Source: Planctomycetia bacterium (GTDB lineage: Bacteria; Planctomycetota; Planctomycetia; Gemmatales; Gemmataceae). Taken from it: a stretch of DNA of 63,086 bases. The notes under the pieces were generated by a model that was given only the letters and a program-made list of their open reading frames with translations, made no database searches and had not been told where the DNA came from. Below are positions 9,327 to 19,319 of the stretch, piece after piece (position 1 is the first letter of the stretch; each line of letters begins with the position of its first letter). The position numbers and the translations under genes are program-made. Location of the stretch: assembly GCA_005808665.1 (NCBI GenBank), contig SYLG01000136.1:1-63086 (forward strand). Reading direction: 5' to 3'.

Positions 9327-12263
9327 ATGCGTATTCCGGTAGGGGTTCTCCTGTTGACCTTTGCTTTTTGTTCAGGTTGGGCCAATGGTGGGGACCTCGG
9401 CCTGGAGGCAGAGTGGCTTTGGAACAGCCAATACCCAAGGCCCATGGAAACGGTTAGGCTCAGACGCACCTTCACCGTCGATTCCAAGGTGAGCTCGGCG
9501 TCATTAAAGGGCCTGGCAGACGACCAGGCCAAGGTCTTCCTTGGTGGTCAACCTATTACGGACATCACCTCATCCAAACGATTTACCAAAGTCGAAAGGG
9601 TCCCTCTTAAACCGGGCCAAAACCTGTTTGAGATAGAGGTCCTCAATCGGGGAGGAGCAGGGGGGGTCTGGTTGCAATTGGATTGGACAGATTCAAAGGG
9701 ATTGGCAAGGCGATTGGTAACCGATGGCGATTGGGAGGCGAGTGATTCCAAGGGCCATTGGCGGCCTGCCACCAGATTGGGGCTGCTTGGAATCGCTCCG
9801 TGGTGGCGGCCGGTTGGGGAACACGATGACTACGATCAATGGAAACGAGCCATAGGAACGGGACAAGCCGCCAAGGCAGCGCAAATGCGGGTAGCCGCCG
9901 GGTTTCAGGTGGAGTTGGTTCATACCGCAAAGCGCGAGGAAGGCTCATGGGTCAGCCTGACTTTTGACACGAAGGGCCGCCTTTATATTGGCCGCGAAGG
10001 GGCTGGGATCTTGCGGATGAGTCTCCCTAAAAAGGGTCAAAATGTTTCCTTGACGGAGACAAAGGTCGAGCTCATCAACGACAACCTTCAGGAATGCCGG
10101 GGTCTCCTTTGGGCCTTTGACAGCCTGTACGCCAACGCAAACAACTCCAAAGGCCTCTACCGCCTTCGGGATACCAATGGTGATGACAAATTCGATGAGG
10201 TCAAACTCATGAAGGGGACAGGTGGTGGGGTAGGTCATGGCCGAAATGGACTTGTCCTTGGCCCTGACCATTGGATCTATGTAATTCATGGCAACAACAC
10301 CCTTGTTTCGGAAAGGGACCGTGCAATACCCGAAAAATCGCCATTGAAGCACATTGCCGAGGATCGACTCCGGCCTGTTTTTTGGGACCGGTTCATGTTT
10401 GATTTTGATGCCAAAGTTCCCTCCGGGTATGTCGCAAGGACCGATGCGGAGGGGACCCAGTGGCAAGTATTTGCTGGTGGTTTTCGCAATCCCTATGGAG
10501 TGGATTTCAATGCGGCGGGTGACCTTTTTACCTTTGACGCCGACAACGAGGGCGATCAGGGGACACCCTGGTACCGCCCGACCCGGATCAATCACATCAC
10601 AAGCGGTGGGGATTACGGTTTCAGACAAGGGTCAGGCAATCGCCCGGGGCATTTTGCCGAAAACCTTCCTGGCAATCTCAACATGGGTTTGTCTTCCCCA
10701 ACAGGTGTAAAATCCGGGCATAGGGGGGCATTTCCCCCTCCCTATCACGAGGCGATGTTTGTTTGCGATTGGTCCTATGGCCGGATTCATGCCATTCACC
10801 TCGACCCCCATGGTGCCTCTTATCGGCCAAGGGCGGAGTTATTTCTGGAAGGAAAACCACTTAATGTGACAGACCTAACCTTTGGGCCTGATGGTGCCAT
10901 GTATTTTATCACCGGTGGTCGTGGCACCCAGTCGGGCCTATACCGGGTCGGTTGGGTCGGAAAAGGCGAAAACCAGGCGGCCGTTCCAAGAGCTTTTGAA
11001 CCACCTGATCACCCATTGAGACGCCAGTTGGAAAAGTGGCACACAAAGGTCGGCCCCGAAGCAATCGGCGAGATTTGGCCTTGCCTTGGCAAGGAGGATG
11101 TTTGGCTACGCAATGCCGCAAGGATTGCCTTGGAGCGTCAACCCGTATCCCTTTGGCGGGACCGTGCCTTGCATGCACCTTTGGAGGATGCAAGGACTGC
11201 GATAACCGCCTTGTTGGCTCTGGTTCGGGTCGAGGCCAATCCCACCCTTCTTTCACGCGTATGCCAACGACTAAACGACTTGGACATGGGAAAGCTTACT
11301 CTTGAAGAAAAACTGGATACATGGCGGGTTTATTCCGTAGCCTTTACCCGCATGGGCCGGCCAGAGGGGTCGATGGCTCATACCGTCACTAACCTTCTCG
11401 CATCACAATACCCTCAAGACCTTGAGGAACCAAATCATAGGCTTGGGGAACTGCTTGCCTTTCTCGAATGGCCCGAATTGGTTCAAAATACAATGCCTCG
11501 TCTGGAACAAGCGTTCGAACAGGAAGATAAATTGGCCTACCTGACCCTGCTCGGAGGGGTAAAGGTTGGGTGGACACTTGCATTGCAAAAGCAATACTTC
11601 AAAGAATTAGCCAAGGCGGATAATTTCGATGGAGGAAATCTCCTTCCCATTGCCATTAATGGCATTCGTGAAGAGGCTTTGGCAGCATTGCCGGATCAGG
11701 TGCGCCTTACATTGGGCTCGATACTTGAACCGGCAGGGGTTGCCGATCCATCCGGGGGGACATCGGTTCCCGCACGGCCAATCATCCGGGAATGGACGCT
11801 TTTGGATTTGGAGGAGGGCCTGAAAAACCCAACGCCCCCTCCTGATGTAAAACGGGGAGAACGGTTGTTCACCGAAGCTCTGTGTATCCGATGCCACCGG
11901 GTGGGAACCGAGGGGCGGACTTTCGGCCCGGACCTGACATTTGTTGCCGCCCGATTTGGTCCCCGCGACCTGCTGGAACACATCCTGGTGCCATCCAAAT
12001 TCATCGATGGTAAATACCGCCAATCCATTATCGAAACCAAATCTGGCCGCCTGGTTACCGGACGATCCATGGGTGGGGATGGGGCCAATCTGCTGGTCGC
12101 ATCCGATCCCTTTCGTCCAACCAAGGTCACCAGGATTCCTCTGAAAGAGATTGAATCCCGGAAGGATTCCTCCATTTCGTCCATGCCAATCGGATTGCTC
12201 AATACCCTGACCCAGGGGGAGATTTTGGATTTATTGGAATACCTGCGCACACCTATCCATTGA
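9327..12263 (+). CDS. PVC-type membrane-bound dehydrogenase with C-terminal heme domain
   Basis: 978 residues. A signal peptide (cleaved near residue 20) is followed by a jelly-roll/galactose-binding-like region (about 25-165), a six-bladed glucose/sorbosone-dehydrogenase-like beta-propeller (about 185-555), alpha-helical HEAT-like repeats (about 570-820) and a cytochrome c-type heme motif CIRCH near 853-857 within the Pirellula/Verrucomicrobium-type heme-binding domain. This layout is characteristic of Planctomycetes and Verrucomicrobia and is thought to oxidise sugars or alcohols in the periplasm, passing electrons to the bound heme. It stands alone, about 190 bases after the sugar-acid operon and on the same strand, so it may be co-expressed. 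The substrate is unknown. Confidence 0.88.
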   Translation: MRIPVGVLLLTFAFCSGWANGGDLGLEAEWLWNSQYPRPMETVRLRRTFTVDSKVSSASLKGLADDQAKVFLGGQPITDITSSKRFTKVERVPLKPGQNLFEIEVLNRGGAGGVWLQLDWTDSKGLARRLVTDGDWEASDSKGHWRPATRLGLLGIAPWWRPVGEHDDYDQWKRAIGTGQAAKAAQMRVAAGFQVELVHTAKREEGSWVSLTFDTKGRLYIGREGAGILRMSLPKKGQNVSLTETKVELINDNLQECRGLLWAFDSLYANANNSKGLYRLRDTNGDDKFDEVKLMKGTGGGVGHGRNGLVLGPDHWIYVIHGNNTLVSERDRAIPEKSPLKHIAEDRLRPVFWDRFMFDFDAKVPSGYVARTDAEGTQWQVFAGGFRNPYGVDFNAAGDLFTFDADNEGDQGTPWYRPTRINHITSGGDYGFRQGSGNRPGHFAENLPGNLNMGLSSPTGVKSGHRGAFPPPYHEAMFVCDWSYGRIHAIHLDPHGASYRPRAELFLEGKPLNVTDLTFGPDGAMYFITGGRGTQSGLYRVGWVGKGENQAAVPRAFEPPDHPLRRQLEKWHTKVGPEAIGEIWPCLGKEDVWLRNAARIALERQPVSLWRDRALHAPLEDARTAITALLALVRVEANPTLLSRVCQRLNDLDMGKLTLEEKLDTWRVYSVAFTRMGRPEGSMAHTVTNLLASQYPQDLEEPNHRLGELLAFLEWPELVQNTMPRLEQAFEQEDKLAYLTLLGGVKVGWTLALQKQYFKELAKADNFDGGNLLPIAINGIREEALAALPDQVRLTLGSILEPAGVADPSGGTSVPARPIIREWTLLDLEEGLKNPTPPPDVKRGERLFTEALCIRCHRVGTEGRTFGPDLTFVAARFGPRDLLEHILVPSKFIDGKYRQSIIETKSGRLVTGRSMGGDGANLLVASDPFRPTKVTRIPLKEIESRKDSSISSMPIGLLNTLTQGEILDLLEYLRTPIH

Positions 12264-12377
12264 AGAAAACCCCTTTCTTGGGAAGGAGGTCCGTATTCAA
12301 AGGGCCCAGACTTCCCATTCTCCATGGTGATTTCGAATTCATGGTTTCTTTGGGTTCATTATCGCTGCATTTTGCTA

Positions 12378-12405
12378 TTGTTTCCCTATGCCTTGGGGCT
12401 ATACT
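12378..12405 (+). promoter_or_regulatory. Candidate sigma70-type promoter for the DUF3467 gene
   Basis: TTGTTT (12378-12383) and TATACT (12400-12405) are separated by 16 bases, 81 bases before the ATG at 12487. The -10 box matches five of six consensus positions and the -35 box three to four. Planctomycete promoters are poorly defined, so this is only a candidate. Confidence 0.3.
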
Positions 12406-12486
12406 GCCTTACAATTGATGCGGGTTTGATTGGGCGTGTGCAAAACCGAACCCCTATCTTCCAAGTTAAAAAAATGGAGTTTCAGA

Positions 12487-12801
12487 ATGTCTGGAGAGAA
12501 TCAGGAAGTCCAAACGGAAATGGTTGTGAATGATAAAGGTGCGGACACCGGCTATTCCAATTTCGCCCGGGTGACCGCCACCCCTGAAGAGGTTATTGTC
12601 GATTTCGCTTTAAACCCCAATCCTTTCGCCACCGGGCGTCAGGAAATCACCGTTCATCAGCGGCTCATCATGAATTTTTATACCGCCAAGCGCCTTTGGA
12701 GTGCCTTGGGGATGACCCTCCAGCGTCATGAAAACACCTTTGGAGCGATCGAATTGGATGTGCGTCGCCGGGTAACCCTGCCGATTCCCGAAAACAAATA
12801 A
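12487..12801 (+). CDS. DUF3467 family protein
   Basis: 104 residues matching the small DUF3467 family, which is widespread in planctomycetes and of unknown function. Visible hallmarks are the 'YSNFARVTATPEEVIVDFALNP' type strand near the N-terminus (residues about 21-42) and a later 'A(K)RLWSALGMTLQRHE' helix. The ATG at 12487 is preceded by GGAG at suitable spacing; an upstream in-frame start at 12430 lacks support. No signal peptide, so cytoplasmic. It is monocistronic and converges on the minus-strand gene beyond a long hairpin. Confidence 0.8.
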   Translation: MSGENQEVQTEMVVNDKGADTGYSNFARVTATPEEVIVDFALNPNPFATGRQEITVHQRLIMNFYTAKRLWSALGMTLQRHENTFGAIELDVRRRVTLPIPENK

Positions 12802-12849
12802 GGCAATCCGGTTCCTCCCTTTCCAACCGGAGGCAATCACCCTTTTATT

Positions 12850-12914
12850 ATTTTGGACCAACCCTTTTTCGCAAGGACCCATCAGTTCTTGGGGGAGAAG
12901 GATTGGTCCAAAAT
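12850..12914. repeat. Long imperfect hairpin between convergent genes
   Basis: A perfect 12-bp inverted repeat (ATTTTGGACCAA at 12850-12861, TTGGTCCAAAAT at 12903-12914) continues inward with further, partly wobble, pairs (CC/GG and T-rich/A,G-rich arms to about 12870 and 12894). It lies 49 bases after the DUF3467 stop and about 170 bases before the end of the opposing gene. It could be a bidirectional terminator or a small non-autonomous repeat such as a MITE; copies elsewhere would decide. Confidence 0.5.
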
Positions 12915-13086
12915 GTATTTGCATTGGTAGGAATGATAATCAACCAACAATGCCTATTCAGGTTTGATTTGCCACCCAAAGGCGGAAAAATTTTCAGGGA
13001 CTTCCTGTAAGCCCTCATCAAATGGGGAGTTTTTCAATCGCCTGTAGAGCAATTTTTGCCCGCCATGGATAATGGCCCGGTCCCCC

Positions 13087-14001
13087 TCAACGCTTGTCTG
13101 TCCACCTTTTTTCCGATCCCTCGATCCGCAGAACCCCAGGCAATTCCTGACCGTCCCGAACCACGATGAAAGCATCTGCCCCATTGGCGCTATCCCATGC
13201 CAAGGTTGCAAAACCCTTGGCGACCACCGAAGCCGATAAAGGTCCCCGGTTTCCCTGGGGACCAACGGTAATCAGGGCGTAACGATGTTCCCCCGATCCA
13301 TCATCCTTTATCACCCGGGGTGTTGGCGTTTTGCCAACTGGCATGTGCTCCATTTTCCCACCCCAGAGCTGAAGGACTTCCGTGGGATAGGGCAGCCCGC
13401 CTCCACCATATCCGCCGCCGCCCAGGGACATTTTTCCCTGGCCAAGGATTGCATCGGTCAATGGCTCACCATGATGGGGCCGAAAGGACTGAAACCTCAG
13501 CCGTCCGGGGTGGTTGCCACCACTCCACATTTCCTTGGGAACCTCGTTGTATTCAAGCCCTTCGCCTTGGATGTTTACCACCTGCCTCCACGCCCCATCG
13601 AGCCAGACATTCCATGAAATATGACCTGGCGCCTTGAATATCGAACCGTCCCGGTTGATAGCATGGAATCGATCATCAAAGGGATCATCGATTTCCGATT
13701 TGATGATGCGGCTTCGCACCCAAAGTCCGGCTGTTCCGGGTTTTCCATCAGGTTCGGGGGCCAAGGATCGGACCACCATGCCGCGCGGAATCTGGTGCTG
13801 TTCAAAGCCGGTATCCCAAGGCTTTCCGGTATCGGAAACGATGAGTTCCTTGCGAACAATAAGCCGATCCACCGTTAATTCACGGTTGGCTTCCTCCCCA
13901 GCCATAACCCTTGCGGGGTAACACCAATCCAATCCCTTGGTCATGACAAGGGTTGTTCCTGCCGAAACCAGAACCGTCAACAGGAATTCTTTTGTCTTCA
14001 T
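13087..14001 (-). CDS. Exported protein of unknown function
   Basis: 304 residues. The N-terminus has a positively charged start and a hydrophobic segment (about residues 6-24) consistent with a signal peptide or anchor. The body is hydrophilic, with a glycine-rich patch (GGGGYGGGG, about residue 200) and a region 'RELTVDRLIVRKELIVSDTG' near residues 39-58 that recalls beta-helix or phage-tail-like 'collar' repeats seen in planctomycete proteins. I recognise no enzyme motif. The ATG at 14001 is preceded by AAGGGA. It is transcribed away from the cupin gene upstream on the same strand, with about 65 bases between them. Confidence 0.65.
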   Translation of the reverse strand: MKTKEFLLTVLVSAGTTLVMTKGLDWCYPARVMAGEEANRELTVDRLIVRKELIVSDTGKPWDTGFEQHQIPRGMVVRSLAPEPDGKPGTAGLWVRSRIIKSEIDDPFDDRFHAINRDGSIFKAPGHISWNVWLDGAWRQVVNIQGEGLEYNEVPKEMWSGGNHPGRLRFQSFRPHHGEPLTDAILGQGKMSLGGGGYGGGGLPYPTEVLQLWGGKMEHMPVGKTPTPRVIKDDGSGEHRYALITVGPQGNRGPLSASVVAKGFATLAWDSANGADAFIVVRDGQELPGVLRIEGSEKRWTDKR

Positions 14002-14066
14002 GGGGTATCCCTTGGGAAGGATTACAAAATTACCGAGATAGCCATCTATCAGGGGTATTGTGTCAA

Positions 14067-14417
14067 TTATTCGAGTTCATGAATATCATTCAACACCCCA
14101 CGGGGGATGCAAATCGTAAGCACAGTGAGGTCACCCATCGCTTTATGCTTCACCATACGGGGAATATAAACCACAACTCCTGGGTGGAGTTCGATGACAT
14201 CCTCATCCACAAGCATGGTGCCGGATCCCTCGATGATATAATAAAATTCGTCGGTGCAGGCATGGTAATGTAACTTGGCATCTTTTATTTTCACATAATG
14301 TACTTCGCCTGCGGCACCGTCCTTTTCTTCAATAAGGCAACGGATTTCGCCACAGGTTTCGGGCCATGGCGTTGCATTTTTGGGGTCGCGAAGCAAATAG
14401 GTAGCAGCTTTTGACAT
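14067..14417 (-). CDS. Small cupin-domain protein
   Basis: 116-residue single-domain cupin. The first motif carries His50, His52 and Glu57 ('LHYHACTDEFYYIIEGSG') and the second supplies His91 ('MVKHKA'), a complete 3-His/1-Glu metal site. Small cupins of this type are metal-dependent isomerases, dioxygenases or sugar-binding proteins; nothing narrows it here. The ATG at 14417 follows GGGAG, whereas the ATG at 14432 has no such site. It precedes the exported unknown on the minus strand. Confidence 0.8.
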   Translation of the reverse strand: MSKAATYLLRDPKNATPWPETCGEIRCLIEEKDGAAGEVHYVKIKDAKLHYHACTDEFYYIIEGSGTMLVDEDVIELHPGVVVYIPRMVKHKAMGDLTVLTICIPRGVLNDIHELE

Positions 14418-14432
14418 GATGGGGACTCCCAA

Positions 14433-14799
14433 TGGTTTTTAAGACATTAAGGGTGGCTTGCCTGTGGTTTTATCCTAACCCCTATTGTAGGGTTTGAAAG
14501 GTGGGAAAAGAATACAAAGTGGTTCGGAAACGGTAGCCTTGGGTGGGTTGCTGGCCTTGAATCGGCGAATTAGGCTTTTGGATTGGATTTCGGAGTAACT
14601 TTCCGTTGGGTTGACGCCTTCTGGATTGGCGGGGAAATAGCATTGGAATTGGCCGGTTTTTGGTTGCTTGCATGGATTGATAGTGGTACAATACCCATTA
14701 GTATACATCCCGCCTTTTGCCTAGATCCCCACACTAGTTTTCCAGTCATTCAGGCTGATTTAATGATTGGGATGGATACCGAACGGTTGGGAAATACCC
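14433..14799. other. Divergent intergenic region
   Basis: No convincing gene is present. The region separates the minus-strand cupin from the plus-strand DUF1549/DUF1553 operon and should hold both promoters. A short inverted repeat AACCC...GGGTT lies near 14478-14495. Confidence 0.4.
14664..14692 (+). promoter_or_regulatory. Candidate promoter of the DUF1549/DUF1553 operon
   Basis: TTGCTT (14664-14669) and TACAAT (14687-14692) are spaced by 17 bases, about 107 bases upstream of the ATG at 14800. The -10 box matches five of six positions. Support is sequence pattern only. Confidence 0.3.
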
Positions 14800-17043
14800 A
14801 TGCACCCCCGATTGGCACGGAAAAACAACCTGGCAAAAACCCTTTCGGTGGGTATTTTGTGCTGTTTTCTTTTGGTCACCTTTCCAAATAATGCTTGGGC
14901 TTCTGAGGGAAAAATCAGTTTTGTGAATGATATTGTCCCGGTTTTGACCAAGGCCGGCTGCAATGCGGGTGCCTGTCACGCCAAAGCGGGCGGTGGCCAG
15001 AAAGGTTTCCAGTTATCTTTGCTTGGCTTTGAGCCAACCGAAGATTTTGAACACTTGGTGTTGGAAAATCGGGGCCGGAGAATCTCCCTGGCAAATCCCG
15101 AACAGAGCCTTTTGCTGTTAAAGGCATCCGGTTCCATTGCCCATGGGGGAGGGAAGCGACTGGCAAGGACCTCGGAAGGCTATGGGCTAATCCTGGATTG
15201 GATTCGACAAGGGATGCCAATGGACCTTGCTTCTGGTCCAAAATTGGTGGGTGTGGAACTTGAACCCAAAATCGTTTCCTTTCGTCCCCAGCAGGAACAA
15301 CAACTCAAGGCAATCGCCAAGTATTCCAATGGCACCATTCGGGATGTTACTCGTCAGGCACTCTATTTTTCGAACGATGCTGCCATGGCCCAGGTTTCCG
15401 AAGAGGGCTTGGTAAAGGCCCAAGGGATAACCGGCAAAGTTGCGGTAATGGTTCGGTATCAGGGAATTGTCACGGTTTTCAATGGCTTGATTCCGCTGGG
15501 TGGTCCCGTGAACCAAATCCCGGTCGCCAAAAATTTTGTGGACGAAGCTGTTTTCGCCAATTTGAGGTTGTTAGGCATTCCACCCTCGAGCCTTTGTGAT
15601 GATGCGACTTTCCTTCGTCGGGTCTCCCTTGATATTGGGGGGCGGCTGCCGACCGAACTGGAGACCAAGGCTTTTTTGGCCAACAAAAGTCCGGATAAGC
15701 GTGGACAATGGATTGAAGAGCTGCTTCGAAGCCCCGATTATGCGGATTTTTTTGCGGGCAAGTGGACCGCAGTACTGAAAAACAGGCGCGATGATGCCAG
15801 CGACATCGTCTCAAACTTTGCTTTTCATGCCTGGGTGCGTGATAGCCTGCTTGCCAATAAACCCTATGACCAAATGGTCAGGGAGTTGTTGGCCGCTACG
15901 GGCACGGTGGTCGGTAATCCCCCGGTTGCCTGGTATAAGCGGGTGAAGGAACCGAAGGAACAGATTGAAGATGTGGCCCAGTTATTTCTTGGTGTCCGGA
16001 TGCAATGTGCGCAATGTCACCACCATCCTTTTGAGCGGTGGAGTCAGGATGATTATTACTCGTTGGCTGCATTCTTTTCCCAGGTAGGTCGAAAGCCCTC
16101 CGGAACCCGGGGAGAGGATCTGATCTTTCACAAAAGGGGTTTGGCGACGGCGAGGAATATCAAGTCGGGGTTGTCCCTGAAACCGGCCGCCCTTGGAGAT
16201 CAGGTTTCCGCCATAGCACCTGATGAAGACCCGCGCCTACGGCTTGCGGATTGGCTTCGGTCACCCAAAAACCCCTTTTTTGCCAAAGCCTTGGTCAACC
16301 GGTATTGGAAACATTTCTTCCAAAGGGGGTTGATTGAACCGGAAGATGACATTCGCGAGTCGAATCCCGCCTCGAACCCTGAATTGTTGGCCTCCCTGGA
16401 AAAGCGGTTTATTGAGAGTGGTTTCGACCTGAAGGATTTGGTTCGGGTCATTACCAACTCTTTTGCCTATCAATTGAGTGCCGTTCCCAACAAATACAAT
16501 GGGGCTGACCGGCAGAACTACTCAAGGTATTATCCAAGGCGCCTTCCCGCGGAGGTTATGCTGGATGCGGTGGACAGGTTGGCGGGAACCCAAACCGATT
16601 TTTCCAACCTCCCCCCGGGAACGAGAGCGGTGGCGCTACCCGACAACAGCTACAATACCAATCCTTTTTTGCGTGTTTTTGGCCGGCCCGAAGGGGAAAG
16701 TGTTTGTGAGTGTGAAAGGATCCAGTCTTCAAGCCTGGCCCAAAGCCTTTTTATGCTCAATGCCAATGATATTCGGCAAAAACTATCCAATCAGTCTACC
16801 GGCCGGGCCCACCGCCTTGCCAACGATAAACGCCCCGCCAAAGAGAAAATTGAGGAGCTTTACATGATCGCGTTTGGCCGCAAACCAAACGCGGAGGAAT
16901 TGCAAACGGCCCTGGGATATTTGACAGATCAAAGGGTTAATTCCAATGGAAAACCGGTTGATTTGGCCAGGGCCACTTTTGAGAATTACCAGGATTTGAT
17001 CTGGGCGTTGATGAATACCAAAGAGTTCCTCTTCAATCATTAA
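14800..17043 (+). CDS. DUF1549/DUF1553 planctomycete cytochrome-like protein
   Basis: About 747 residues. After a signal peptide (to about residue 35) comes a heme-type motif with four spacers, CNAGACH (residues 54-60), characteristic of the long form of this family. A bacterial Ig-like (BIG2) region covers about 130-235, DUF1549 about 250-470, including a regular CAQCH motif near 403-407, and DUF1553 about 485-740. These proteins are abundant in Planctomycetes and usually precede a DUF1501 gene, as here; a role in periplasmic or cell-surface polysaccharide processing has been suggested but is unproven. The ATG at 14800 is chosen over a TTG at 14767 because it starts a normal signal peptide. 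Confidence 0.88.
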   Translation: MHPRLARKNNLAKTLSVGILCCFLLVTFPNNAWASEGKISFVNDIVPVLTKAGCNAGACHAKAGGGQKGFQLSLLGFEPTEDFEHLVLENRGRRISLANPEQSLLLLKASGSIAHGGGKRLARTSEGYGLILDWIRQGMPMDLASGPKLVGVELEPKIVSFRPQQEQQLKAIAKYSNGTIRDVTRQALYFSNDAAMAQVSEEGLVKAQGITGKVAVMVRYQGIVTVFNGLIPLGGPVNQIPVAKNFVDEAVFANLRLLGIPPSSLCDDATFLRRVSLDIGGRLPTELETKAFLANKSPDKRGQWIEELLRSPDYADFFAGKWTAVLKNRRDDASDIVSNFAFHAWVRDSLLANKPYDQMVRELLAATGTVVGNPPVAWYKRVKEPKEQIEDVAQLFLGVRMQCAQCHHHPFERWSQDDYYSLAAFFSQVGRKPSGTRGEDLIFHKRGLATARNIKSGLSLKPAALGDQVSAIAPDEDPRLRLADWLRSPKNPFFAKALVNRYWKHFFQRGLIEPEDDIRESNPASNPELLASLEKRFIESGFDLKDLVRVITNSFAYQLSAVPNKYNGADRQNYSRYYPRRLPAEVMLDAVDRLAGTQTDFSNLPPGTRAVALPDNSYNTNPFLRVFGRPEGESVCECERIQSSSLAQSLFMLNANDIRQKLSNQSTGRAHRLANDKRPAKEKIEELYMIAFGRKPNAEELQTALGYLTDQRVNSNGKPVDLARATFENYQDLIWALMNTKEFLFNH

Positions 17044-17051
17044 GGAATACC

Positions 17052-19319
17052 ATGGTGACCCTTTCCAAACAAATCAGCTTTTGTGCGGTTGCCGGGATAC
17101 TCCTTTTGGGCATGGCGCCGCTGGCCAACGGCCAATCGGTGGGACTGCCTGCTCCCCGGTTGCTAACCACCATGCCTATGGGTGCCAAGGTGGGTACCGA
17201 GGTCGAGGTGGCCATCACCGGGGAACATTTGGAGGATGTCGGGGAGTTGATGTTTTCCCATCCGGGAATCAAGGCAAAGCAAAAATCCGATGCAAAGGGT
17301 AACCTGGTTCCCAACCAATATGTTGTCAAGGTTGCCCCGGATTGCCCGGCCGGGTTGTATGAAACCCGGGTTATGACCCGGCTTGGAGTATCCTCGTCCC
17401 GGATTTTCTCGGTGGGTACATTAACCGAGCTGGTTCCTTCCAAGGCGAATACCTCCCTTCAGTCGGCTATGGAACTCCCACTAGATTGTGTTTGCAACGG
17501 GACCATTTCGGAAAGATCCATCGACTATTACACTTTTCAGGCAAAGAAAGGCCAACGCCTCATCATTGACTGTGCCAGTCGTGGAATTGATTCCAAACTC
17601 AATGCCACGGTGATTGTGGCGGATGGTTTGGGCCGGGATTTGTTGGTCGAAAGAAGGGGAGGTGCCCTTGATTTTTTAGTGCCAGGCGATGGGAAATATG
17701 TCATTAAAATCCATGAATTGACCTTTAAGGGGGGAAATGCGTTTTACTACCGGCTGGGCCTTTGGGAGCAAAAAACAGGAACACCAGTCGTGCGACAACC
17801 CTTGACCAGCACCGTCAATTCCTTTTCGTGGCCGCCAACCGGTCTTGGTGATCAGGCCAAAGGGGCGGAAACCGAGCCCAATAACGATGGTGCCCATGCC
17901 ATGCGTATTGCCCTACCCTGTGACATTTCTGGCCGGTTTTACCCTGCCGCGGATGTGGACTTTTTCGAATTTGAAGCCAAAAAAGGCGAACAGTGGTGGA
18001 TCGAGGTGGCCTCGGAACGACTTGGGAATGCCACCGATCCATCGATCCTTGTGCAACATGTAACCCGGGGTGAAAAAGGGGCCCCGGACAAATTGAACGA
18101 TGTCCTTGAATTGGTGGATATTATTAGCCCGGTGAAAGTTTCAAGCAACGGGTACGCCTATGATGGCCCCCCCTTTAATCCGGGTTCCTCCGACATCATT
18201 GGAAAACTGTTAATCAAAGAGGATGGGATTCATCGCCTCCAAATAACGGACCTGTTTGGCGGAACCCGAAGCGAAAAGGGAAACATATATCGCCTTGTGA
18301 TTCGAAAGGCGGAACCAGACTTCGCCCTGGTTGCCTGGGCGATGCACATGGAACTTAGGAATGGAGACAGGAATGCCTTATCCAAACCGATCGCACTAAG
18401 AGGTGGCTCCACGATTGCCCTGGAGGTGGTTGCGTTCAGGCGCGATGGTTTTGACGGAGAAATTGAGCTTGCCATGGAAGGGCTTCCCCCAGGGGTTACC
18501 GCCCAGGGATTGAAAATTCCTTCCGGGAAATCGTCGGGAATGGTACTTGTCTCGGCAAGAACGGATGCCCCCAAAGGTTTTTCCGGGGCGAGCATTGTTG
18601 CTCGGGCCATGATTGCCAACAAAGAGGTCAGAAGGCCTTGCCGGCTTGCCTCCGTAGCTTGGCCTATTCCCGATTCGTGGGGGGAAATCCCAAGCCCAAG
18701 GCTCCTTGCGGATGTTCCCGTTTCGGTAAGCGGCGTTGACCTTGCCCCGTTGACCTTGACTCCAAAAACACCCATGATGGAGGCGAAAATGGGGGAAAAG
18801 CTTGCCATTCCCCTGATTCACCAATCCCGAAGCGATTTTTCAGGCGATAAAATCCAGATGAAGGTTGTCGGGGCAGGCTTTGAAAACGCCCCCGGCTTTG
18901 AAATATCCTTGAAGGCCAATAGTTCCCAGGCCGTTTTGGACCTTGCTGCTTTGAAAATCCAACCCGGGGATTATCATGTATCGTTTATTGGAGGTGCGGT
19001 GGTCAAATACAGGCATAATCCTGAACTGATCACCTCGGCCGAAGCCACCACCAAAAAACTGGATCTGGAGGTCAAGTCATTGGAAAAAGAAGTGATAAAA
19101 GTGGCCAACGATGCCAAATCCGCCCCCATGGCCAAAAAAGAACAGATGGCAACCGCCGTTGCCGTGGTTAATGCCCGGATGAAAGCGGCATCCAACGCCT
19201 TGAATGCCAGCAAGGAGCAATTGAAACGGGCCACCGATGCGGCCTTGCCCCGTGATATTGCCGATATTGTGGTTAGTGAACCCGTTTTGATCCGTGTCAA
19301 GCCAATGGTGAAAAAATGA
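17052..19319 (+). CDS. Exported pre-peptidase (PPC) domain protein
   Basis: 755 residues with a signal peptide (cleavage after 'ANGQ', about residue 26). An IPT/TIG-like beta domain (about 30-120) is followed by two regions resembling bacterial pre-peptidase C-terminal beta-sandwiches ('DYYTFQAKKGQRL', about 155; 'DVDFFEFEAKKGEQ', about 300). The C-terminus (about 655-745) is Lys/Ala-rich and likely coiled coil. It is placed between the DUF1549/1553 gene (8-base gap) and the DUF1501 gene (four-base overlap), an arrangement common in planctomycetes. Probably a periplasmic adhesion or binding partner of its neighbours; no catalytic motif seen. Confidence 0.82.
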   Translation: MVTLSKQISFCAVAGILLLGMAPLANGQSVGLPAPRLLTTMPMGAKVGTEVEVAITGEHLEDVGELMFSHPGIKAKQKSDAKGNLVPNQYVVKVAPDCPAGLYETRVMTRLGVSSSRIFSVGTLTELVPSKANTSLQSAMELPLDCVCNGTISERSIDYYTFQAKKGQRLIIDCASRGIDSKLNATVIVADGLGRDLLVERRGGALDFLVPGDGKYVIKIHELTFKGGNAFYYRLGLWEQKTGTPVVRQPLTSTVNSFSWPPTGLGDQAKGAETEPNNDGAHAMRIALPCDISGRFYPAADVDFFEFEAKKGEQWWIEVASERLGNATDPSILVQHVTRGEKGAPDKLNDVLELVDIISPVKVSSNGYAYDGPPFNPGSSDIIGKLLIKEDGIHRLQITDLFGGTRSEKGNIYRLVIRKAEPDFALVAWAMHMELRNGDRNALSKPIALRGGSTIALEVVAFRRDGFDGEIELAMEGLPPGVTAQGLKIPSGKSSGMVLVSARTDAPKGFSGASIVARAMIANKEVRRPCRLASVAWPIPDSWGEIPSPRLLADVPVSVSGVDLAPLTLTPKTPMMEAKMGEKLAIPLIHQSRSDFSGDKIQMKVVGAGFENAPGFEISLKANSSQAVLDLAALKIQPGDYHVSFIGGAVVKYRHNPELITSAEATTKKLDLEVKSLEKEVIKVANDAKSAPMAKKEQMATAVAVVNARMKAASNALNASKEQLKRATDAALPRDIADIVVSEPVLIRVKPMVKK

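Noticed and set aside
11696-12325. Minus-strand frame of 209 codons
   Set aside because: Antisense to the heme domain of the membrane-bound dehydrogenase; composition is that of a shadow frame.
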